A DNA stretch of 64,000 bases from Clostridiales bacterium. GTDB taxonomy: Bacteria > Bacillota > Clostridia > Lachnospirales > Lachnospiraceae. Positions 60,202-64,000 of the stretch are shown piece by piece. Both the position numbers and the translations under genes were made by a program. Under the pieces are notes generated by a model. It was not told where the DNA came from. It saw nothing but the letters and a program-made list of their open reading frames with translations, and did no database searches. How positions within the stretch are numbered: the stretch's first letter is position 1; the number at the start of each line of letters is the position of its first letter. The stretch spans positions 114,678 to 178,677 of the forward strand of contig JAGZJZ010000009.1 in assembly GCA_018365455.1 (NCBI GenBank). The letters are read 5' to 3'.

Positions 60202-61623
60202 ATGACACAAACTTCCTCCCAACACCAAAACCGCACATCCAAATACCAGCACTGTACATCAAAACAATCAAATGCAGGTAGGCACATACATACCCACACA
60301 AATCGACACATAAATCCCCTCACAAACGGCAATATCAAGAAACATCTCATAACCCTGGCGTTTCCTCTTCTCATTGGAAACATACTTCAGCAAATTTATA
60401 ACATGACTGATTCTATAGTAATCAGCCATTTCTGTGGTACTTCCGCTTTTGCAGCCGCAGGCATTTCCGGAACTGTCATGAATTTGTTTCTGTTTGTTAT
60501 TGGAGGATGCTGCACTGGTATTTCTATCATTCTTGCCTCATTTTTTGGAAACAAAGATTTGAAGAACTTTCGAAAAGAATGCTTTATTTCACTTACATTT
60601 GGTTTAATTTTCACTATAACACTAAGTATTACATCTATTCTGGCGCTTCCATTCATTCTTCATCTGATCCAAACGCCCCCAGTTATTTTTCCATATGTAT
60701 ACAGTTATTTAAATGTAATTTTAGGCGGTCTTTCAGCATCCTTTCTCTATAACCTCTGCGCCTCTGTTCTGCGCGCAATTGGAAATACAAAGTATGCGTT
60801 ATTATTCCTCCTGATATCTATTGGCACCAATGTACTGCTTGATCTGATTCTGGTTGCGGGATTTAGACTGGGAATTGCCGGCGCCGCATGGGCAACGGTT
60901 ATCTCTCAGCTCCTATCTGCCTTTCTTTGCCTTTGTTACATTAAAAAAAGTCTTCCTTTTTTGCTGTTTCAAAAAGAAGACCTTTACCCGGACCCTGAAT
61001 TACTCCGCCAGACTATATGCTTTGCTGCCGCCTCAGCACTTCACCAATCCAGTCTGTATATCGGAAAACTATTCATTCAGGGTGCCGTCAACACATTGGG
61101 GACAGAATCGATCTCAGCTTATACTGCCGCTGGACGCATAGAAGGGCTGGCAAATGCATTTGGTGACAGCGGCGCTGAGTCCATCTCACTTTTTACCGCT
61201 CAAAACACAGGTGCCGGCAATAAAAAACGTACCTGCTCTGGCTTTTATACTGGCTTAATGCTCTTAGTCCTCCTGGGTATCACCATGTCTCTGCTAATGT
61301 ATACAACCAGCGGTCCCGGCATATCCCTACTTGCAGCTACAACACAGCCCGGACTGTTAAATGCCGGAGCATCCTATATACAGGCAATATCATGTTTCTA
61401 TGTCCTGTGCTTCATTGGAAACTCTTTCGTGGGATTTTACCGGGGCAGCGGTCATGTGAGTATTCCATTTATCGGTACAATTATCCATATAACCTTGCGG
61501 ACTTTACTATCCTTCCTGCTAATCCCCCGGCTTGGGCTGCCTGCAGTAGCAATTTCTACTGGTATCGGCTGGATAGCCGTAGTCGCTTTTCAAACTATTA
61601 TATATATGAAATACTACCGGTAA
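60202..61623 (+). CDS. MATE family efflux transporter with polar N-terminal extension
   Basis: A 473-residue MATE exporter. The membrane domain starts around residue 42 (GNIKKHLITLAFPLLIGNILQQIYNMTDSIVI) and has twelve helices. The first 40 residues are a polar, Gln/His/Thr-rich tail (MTQTSSQHQNRTSKYQ...) that other MATE proteins lack. AAAGGA stands eight bases before the chosen ATG, which favours including the tail; a start at an internal codon would give a normal length, but there is no ATG ahead of the first helix. The gene ends 10 bases inside the convergent SpoVB-like gene. The 246-base gap before it (59956-60201) is AT-rich and shows no clear feature. Confidence 0.87.
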   Translation: MTQTSSQHQNRTSKYQHCTSKQSNAGRHIHTHTNRHINPLTNGNIKKHLITLAFPLLIGNILQQIYNMTDSIVISHFCGTSAFAAAGISGTVMNLFLFVIGGCCTGISIILASFFGNKDLKNFRKECFISLTFGLIFTITLSITSILALPFILHLIQTPPVIFPYVYSYLNVILGGLSASFLYNLCASVLRAIGNTKYALLFLLISIGTNVLLDLILVAGFRLGIAGAAWATVISQLLSAFLCLCYIKKSLPFLLFQKEDLYPDPELLRQTICFAAASALHQSSLYIGKLFIQGAVNTLGTESISAYTAAGRIEGLANAFGDSGAESISLFTAQNTGAGNKKRTCSGFYTGLMLLVLLGITMSLLMYTTSGPGISLLAATTQPGLLNAGASYIQAISCFYVLCFIGNSFVGFYRGSGHVSIPFIGTIIHITLRTLLSFLLIPRLGLPAVAISTGIGWIAVVAFQTIIYMKYYR

Positions 61624-63242
61624 AACCTTCCCGTAAATCGTGCTATTGTTCTCCCCATTGGAAGATCATAAAGTTCCTCCAAAGAAAAGCAGTGAAAAGC
61701 AAAAATAAAGAAAAAGTAACTGCAAACACCAATGATTAGCGGTACTACCACTGAGACAATTGTATTTCCGATAAACTTATCCACAATCCAGTAGACCAAA
61801 AACACAATAATCCCCATAATCAGGGACGCTATGATAGGAATAATATACGTCCTCTTCACATCCTTATGGATATGTAACTCCCTATTTAAAGATCTCTCAT
61901 TCAACACACAGATCACCAATGGAAAAATAATATTTCCTACAACTAAAATATAAGCGTTCATTTCCGTAAAAATCAAGAGAGGACAGACAAATATTAAATG
62001 TACAACCAAGCCAATGAATGCATTCACAATAGGCTCTCTCATTTTGTTCAGGCTCTGCAGTATCGCTGTTGATATGGATGCCAAAGAGTAAAATACAATT
62101 GAAACCGATCCTATTTGCAGCATGTGTACCGACAGATCTCTGTGTTCCGTCAAAGCTGCAAATATTAAAGATATAATCGGCCGTGCCAGAACCATAAATC
62201 CAATAGCAGATGGAATTGTAAGCACCATCACAAACTTATTAATAAAGTTCACCTTCTCAAATATTCCTCTTCGATCGTGACGTTCTTTAGAAGCAACAAT
62301 ACTGGGTACAATCGACACCGCCAACGAAGACGCGAACGCAATTGGTATATTTATAAGAAGGTTATACTGCGTACTGTACACACCCTGAATTGCAGTTACA
62401 AAATCAACAGCTAATCCCTTAAAATTCAGGATATTTCCAAATATTAAGTCATCCAGAGTACCACTGAGCTGATATGCTGCCTGACTTAAAGAAATAGGAA
62501 TTAAAGTCATCAGTAATAATTTGTTTAATCTTCCATCCGATGCCACATGACGATTCTTACACCTTTTCACTCTTCTGATATAACCCGGACGATATAATAA
62601 ATATAAAACCAATAAAAAGGCAAATGCAGACAAAGCACCGCATAGTGTACCCATGATACCACCTGCCGCGCCATAGGCAAATACATCCGCAGATGACTGA
62701 TAAACCCTCATAAACTGCATAACTGCAACAATACTGATAATAGCATTCATGATCTGCTCTATAATCTGGGAAACTGCCGATGGAATCATGGTGTTTTTAC
62801 CCTGAAAAAATCCGCGCATTACGCCCAAAATAGCCATTACAAAAGTAGTTGGAGCAACAATCCGAAGGGGTTTTGCTAAACCTGGTTTCGCATAACACAT
62901 CTCAAGAAAATCAGCCCCAAAATAAATTAATACCCAAAAAATCCCCCCAACAATCATTGCCAATATTAAAGAATTACGAAATAGACGATAGGCACTCCGA
63001 TACTCCTTTTTAATCTCGTACTGGGATATTAACTTAGATAATCCCAAAGGAAGACTGGAACACGATAACGTTAAAACAATATTATAAATGCCAAAGGCTA
63101 CTCCATATAAACCGTTTCCCACTTCGCCAAGCATATTTGCCATTGGAATACGATATAAAAATCCAATCAACTTTACGATAATACCTGCCACTGCCAGAAT
63201 ACTTCCCTGAAGGAGTAATTCCTTCTTACTATCATTCGCCAT
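61614..63242 (-). CDS. SpoVB/MurJ-like polysaccharide flippase (MOP family)
   Basis: A 542-residue membrane protein with about fourteen helices, of the PST/SpoVB/MurJ group that flips lipid-linked wall or spore-cortex precursors. The start KELLLQGSILAVAGIIVKLIGFLYRIPM is typical, with the conserved Arg and Pro, as is GVMRGFFQGKNTMIPSAVSQIIEQ. Length fits SpoVB (about 520). I chose the ATG at 63242; another ATG lies four codons upstream (63254), but AAAGGG is too close to it. A role in spore cortex or wall synthesis is inferred from the family. It overlaps the MATE gene at the 3' ends. Confidence 0.85.
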   Translation of the reverse strand: MANDSKKELLLQGSILAVAGIIVKLIGFLYRIPMANMLGEVGNGLYGVAFGIYNIVLTLSCSSLPLGLSKLISQYEIKKEYRSAYRLFRNSLILAMIVGGIFWVLIYFGADFLEMCYAKPGLAKPLRIVAPTTFVMAILGVMRGFFQGKNTMIPSAVSQIIEQIMNAIISIVAVMQFMRVYQSSADVFAYGAAGGIMGTLCGALSAFAFLLVLYLLYRPGYIRRVKRCKNRHVASDGRLNKLLLMTLIPISLSQAAYQLSGTLDDLIFGNILNFKGLAVDFVTAIQGVYSTQYNLLINIPIAFASSLAVSIVPSIVASKERHDRRGIFEKVNFINKFVMVLTIPSAIGFMVLARPIISLIFAALTEHRDLSVHMLQIGSVSIVFYSLASISTAILQSLNKMREPIVNAFIGLVVHLIFVCPLLIFTEMNAYILVVGNIIFPLVICVLNERSLNRELHIHKDVKRTYIIPIIASLIMGIIVFLVYWIVDKFIGNTIVSVVVPLIIGVCSYFFFIFAFHCFSLEELYDLPMGRTIARFTGRFYR

Positions 63243-63403
63243 TTTCCATACCATACCCTTTCATAGGCTACAAAACGCAATCCTCTTTATCCCGTATCTG
63301 TGATTTTTCCCACAAATCCATGGCTTATTCATTTGCTATATTTTATTGATATTTATTTAATAAAATAGTATTAGATACCCTGTTATTGTAATTCTGCCTA
63401 AAT

Positions 63404-63440
63404 ACAGAAAACCCCGCAGGATTATTACTCCTACAGGGTT
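63404..63440 (-). terminator. Terminator of the tRNA array
   Basis: Minus-strand stem AACCCTGTAGGA/TCCTGCGGGGTT (with G-U pairs) and a 7-base loop, then TTCTG and more T. It follows tRNA-Lys by about ten bases. Confidence 0.8.
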
Positions 63441-63448
63441 CTTTTTAG

Positions 63449-63521
63449 TGAGACATCGGGGATTCGAACCCCGGACAACTTGATTAAAAGTCAAGTGCTC
63501 TACCAACTGAGCTAATATCCC
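63449..63521 (-). tRNA. tRNA-Lys (anticodon TTT)
   Basis: 73 nt cloverleaf read by eye: acceptor GGGATAT/ATGTCTC (with G-U pairs), D arm with GCTCAGTTGGTAGAGC, anticodon stem-loop CTTGACTTTTAATCAAG, T arm CCGGGGTTCGAATCCCCG. The CCA end is not encoded (CTA follows). Confidence 0.95.
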
Positions 63522-63583
63522 GTATATTTAATTTTCTATTTATAAGACAATAAATGATTTGCATAATAATAAAAGTCTTATAA

Positions 63584-63656
<73 letters not shown>

Positions 63657-63732
63657 TTGGGGTTGTATACCCTCTTTACAGCATAATGGAAGCGAGCTTC
63701 CGAATACTTCCGTAATGGTGCGCTTCCAAAAA

Positions 63733-63806
<74 letters not shown>

Positions 63807-63846
63807 ATAGTAATTATTTAATTTTTAATGGAGATGTAAATCTCAA

Positions 63847-63928
63847 TGGATGGAGGTGGATTCGAACCACCGAAGCAATTTGCAGCAGATTTACAGTCTG
63901 TCCCCTTTGGCCACTCGGGAATCCATCC
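63847..63928 (-). tRNA. tRNA-Tyr (anticodon GTA)
   Basis: 82 nt with the long variable arm of class II tRNAs; acceptor GGATGGA/TCCATCC, anticodon loop ACTGTAAAT. Confidence 0.95.
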
Positions 63929-63932
63929 AAAA

Positions 63933-64000
63933 AGCCGATGATCGGACTCGAACCGATAACCTGCTGATTACAAATCAGCTGCTCTGCCAATTGAGCCACA
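63933..64000 (-). tRNA. tRNA-Thr (anticodon TGT), 5' end beyond window
   Basis: 68 nt seen; about five bases of the 5' acceptor lie past the window edge. The anticodon stem-loop GCTGATTTGTAATCAGC gives TGT; discriminator T as in Bacillus tRNA-Thr. Confidence 0.9.

Noticed and set aside
63657..63732. GGAAGC/GCTTCC palindrome between tRNA-Phe and tRNA-fMet as a mobile element
   Set aside because: A short spacer hairpin within a tRNA transcript is ordinary and more likely relates to processing.

Overview
The window looks like the chromosome of a Gram-positive, spore-forming anaerobe of the gut Lachnospiraceae type. The evidence is moderate GC, strong AGGAGG-like ribosome binding sites, sporulation genes (spmA, ricT/yaaT, a spoVB-like flippase), tRNA genes without an encoded CCA in at least the Lys gene, and very large secreted glycosidases aimed at host mucin. 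A mucin-degrading Lachnospiraceae (Mediterraneibacter/Ruminococcus-like) would fit, but the species is inference. Most genes are on the minus strand.

Layout. 1-2071: a YesM-type sensor kinase (cut by the window edge) with a membrane-anchored sugar-binding partner. 2423-4493: a two-gene ABC-type ATPase plus TOPRIM-like protein pair, a candidate defence module. 4699-29064: a host-glycan block with a GH101 endo-alpha-N-acetylgalactosaminidase (2463 aa), a GH2 beta-galactosidase with a divergent AraC regulator, and a GH110 alpha-1,3-galactosidase (2104 aa). Interspersed are spmA, a YhhN-family protein, a MATE exporter, a 2-hydroxyacid dehydrogenase/ATL pair and an SGNH-type protein. 29299-30918: an L,D-transpeptidase with wall-binding repeats and a small coiled-coil gene interrupted by an in-frame TAG. 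31046-36837: a conserved housekeeping cluster (decarboxylase, guanylate-kinase-like, holB, ricT, trmN6, rsmI). 36925-49199: an Fn3-NlpC/P60 protein, an amylosucrase-like GH13, a nucleobase permease, an ECF sigma/anti-sigma pair, a MATE exporter, a sugar acetyltransferase, an oligo-1,6-glucosidase and an AraC regulator. 49148-55382: a defence island consisting of YhcG nuclease, DUF4297-type nuclease, middle component, Rad50-like ABC ATPase and a frameshifted HEPN-like gene, all read from one promoter; this matches the ABC three-component (ABC-3C) design. 55495-63242: ferritin with a BFD-type ferredoxin carrying Lys-rich repeats, two MATE exporters, a LysR regulator, a methyltransferase with N-terminal 11-residue repeats, and a SpoVB-like flippase. 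63449-64000: a five-gene tRNA array (Thr, Tyr, fMet, Phe, Lys).

How the parts work together. GH110 would remove blood-group-B type alpha-galactose, GH101 would release core-1 disaccharide from mucin serine/threonine, and GH2 would split beta-galactosides; the sensor pair and AraC proteins would tune this to sugar supply. GH13 enzymes handle alpha-glucosides and sucrose. Both giant glycosidases and the NlpC/P60 protein share a paired Fn3 module, which hints at a common way of staying near the cell surface. Four unrelated loci (GH110 linker, BFD protein, methyltransferase, MATE leader) carry short tandem repeats, and a promoter-to-terminator small RNA candidate lies between spmA and the YhhN gene. 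No rRNA, CRISPR array, transposase or intact integrase was seen.
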